6,432 nt of DNA from Planctomycetaceae bacterium. Its GTDB lineage: Bacteria; Planctomycetota; Planctomycetia; Pirellulales; UBA1268. The position numbers and the translations under genes were made by a program. Below are positions 5,599 through 6,432 of this stretch, one piece after another (position 1 is the first letter of the stretch; each line of letters starts with the position of its first letter). The notes beneath the pieces were generated by a model. That model saw only the letters and a program-made list of their open reading frames with translations. It made no database searches and was not told where the DNA came from. The DNA lies in the NCBI GenBank assembly GCA_947453125.1, contig CANGGC010000161.1, positions 1 to 6,432 on the forward strand. Reading direction: 5' to 3'.

Positions 5599-6432
5599 AT
5601 GCGCACACCCTCTTCCGTGACACGCGGCACGCTCCCGGGAGGCTTTTTCCTCTCGATGATGGCGTGCCTTTGCCTCCATGCGATCCAGGCGGCAAGCGCG
5701 GCCCCGGAAGGCGGACTCGAACTCCGCGGCGACGTCCCACCGGTGCCGGCCGACATTGAGCCGGCCGACATTGAGCCGGCCGCCGAGGCGCTCCCGCCCC
5801 GAACTCAAAGCGGCGTCGAGTCCCCCACCCAAGTCTTCGCGGGCCCGTTGGTCGGCGCCGCCACCGATCCCCAGCGCTATTTCGTCTTCGACGCCCTGGC
5901 CATGCAGCGCAACAACGCCCTCAAGGATGGCCCGCTGGTCGTGGAGAACGTGACTCCCCAGTTCACGGCCCTGCAGACAAACATGCTGCAGAGCACGGTC
6001 GCGCCTGGCGCCCGCCTCCTTTACGGCGATTACGGCTGCGACGGAATCGGCTGGGAGACCGGCTACCTGGGTCTGTGGAACATGTATTCAAGGGCGCGCA
6101 TGGAGAGCCCCAACAGCCTCCTTCAAGCTCCCGATGGCCTCGGCTTCGCCTCGACAGCGATGCGGAACGGTTCCCAGGCGGATTTCACCGGGATCACCTC
6201 GCTGCAGTCGTTCGATGCGAATGTCGTCTTCCATCAGTTCGACGGCGGCTGGAATCCCCGCTCCCAACGCCCCTCACAGCGGGTGAACTGGTACGACGGG
6301 GGCCACCTCGACTGGATCACCGGCTTCCGCTGGGCAGGGCTCGACGACGTCGGCGTCCTCGGGTTCACGCCGGCCGGAGGGGCAGCAGCCAACACGTACA
6401 CAGCCCACACCTCCTCCAACCTGTTCGCCGGT
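5599..6432 (+). CDS. BBP7-family-like outer-membrane beta-barrel protein, N-terminal part (3' end outside window)
   Basis: The frame is open from ATG 5599 to the last base, giving 278 residues with no stop. The N-terminus is a clear Sec signal peptide: basic residues (R2, R9), a hydrophobic core (GGFFLSMMACLCLHAIQ), and a likely cleavage after ASA (32-34). A Pro/Ala/Glu linker with a duplicated PADIE follows. From about 92 the sequence alternates aromatic and polar residues in short strands, as in outer-membrane barrels: RYFVFDALAMQRN, PGARLLYGDYG, GWETGYLGLW, SFDANVVF, DWITGFRWAGLDD and the final NLFAG. This order (sample strand, 'DxITGFR', 'NLFG') matches my memory of the planctomycete BBP7 family. 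ATG 5599 is the only start between the in-frame stop at 5548 and the signal peptide; GACGGA just upstream is a weak ribosome site. There is only one lysine (K109) in the visible part. The exact role is unknown. Confidence 0.75.
   Translation, partial: MRTPSSVTRGTLPGGFFLSMMACLCLHAIQAASAAPEGGLELRGDVPPVPADIEPADIEPAAEALPPRTQSGVESPTQVFAGPLVGAATDPQRYFVFDALAMQRNNALKDGPLVVENVTPQFTALQTNMLQSTVAPGARLLYGDYGCDGIGWETGYLGLWNMYSRARMESPNSLLQAPDGLGFASTAMRNGSQADFTGITSLQSFDANVVFHQFDGGWNPRSQRPSQRVNWYDGGHLDWITGFRWAGLDDVGVLGFTPAGGAAANTYTAHTSSNLFAG
5746..5775 (+). repeat. Tandem 15-base duplication encoding PADIE-PADIE
   Basis: The unit CCGGCCGACATTGAG occurs twice without any mismatch at 5746-5760 and 5761-5775, and a third copy begins (CCGGCC) before diverging. 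It is in frame, so it adds five residues to the acidic linker after the signal peptide. Perfect identity suggests a recent slippage event. Confidence 0.9.

Noticed and set aside
5395..5832. Minus-strand open frames across the gap before the beta-barrel gene
   Set aside because: They are antisense to a signal peptide and linker with clear protein character, show no known motif, and extend into the end of the methyltransferase.

Overview
The window is GC-rich and looks like a chromosomal segment of a planctomycete, probably of the Pirellulales type. The best lineage markers are a predicted BBP7-family outer-membrane beta-barrel protein, a ClpS with a planctomycete-like sequence style, and an SPFH-domain gene followed by a tiny ribbon-helix-helix gene. 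The lineage call rests on remembered family features, not on a database search. No tRNA, rRNA, CRISPR array, insertion sequence or phage gene is visible.

Layout. (1) 1-531, plus strand: the C-terminal end of a large surface or secreted protein built from VCBS-like repeats of about 127 residues; its start lies outside the window. (2) 614-1841, minus strand: a two-gene unit. An SPFH (band 7) membrane protein comes first in transcription, then a 67-residue ribbon-helix-helix protein that ends in an AT-hook-like motif. A good sigma-70 type promoter with an extended -10 lies just upstream at 1903-1930, inside an AT-rich island with a palindrome. (3) 1971-3260, minus strand: serS, seryl-tRNA synthetase. 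(4) 3261-3390: a divergent intergenic region with a potential G-quadruplex tract and a TATACT box. (5) 3391-3786, plus strand: clpS, the N-degron adaptor of the Clp protease. (6) 3849-5411, plus strand: an AdoMet-dependent methyltransferase with a regulatory domain, of the type that includes the rickettsial outer-membrane protein lysine methyltransferases. (7) 5412-5598: an intergenic region with hairpins. (8) 5599 to the window end, plus strand: a secreted beta-barrel protein, cut by the window edge.

How the genes may work together. serS and clpS are core translation and proteolysis genes. The SPFH and ribbon-helix-helix genes read as one transcription unit, and the small protein is a natural candidate autoregulator. 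The methyltransferase lies between clpS and an outer-membrane protein gene. Its apparent relatives modify outer-membrane proteins, so a functional link to the cell surface is possible. However, the visible part of the neighbouring barrel protein has only one lysine, which argues against it being the direct lysine-methylation substrate.

The points most worth a second look are the SPFH/RHH unit with its AT-rich promoter-operator, the AT-hook-like tail, the extra charged segment in the SPFH domain, the changed binding-pocket residues in ClpS, the PKMT-like methyltransferase, and the G-rich tract between serS and clpS.
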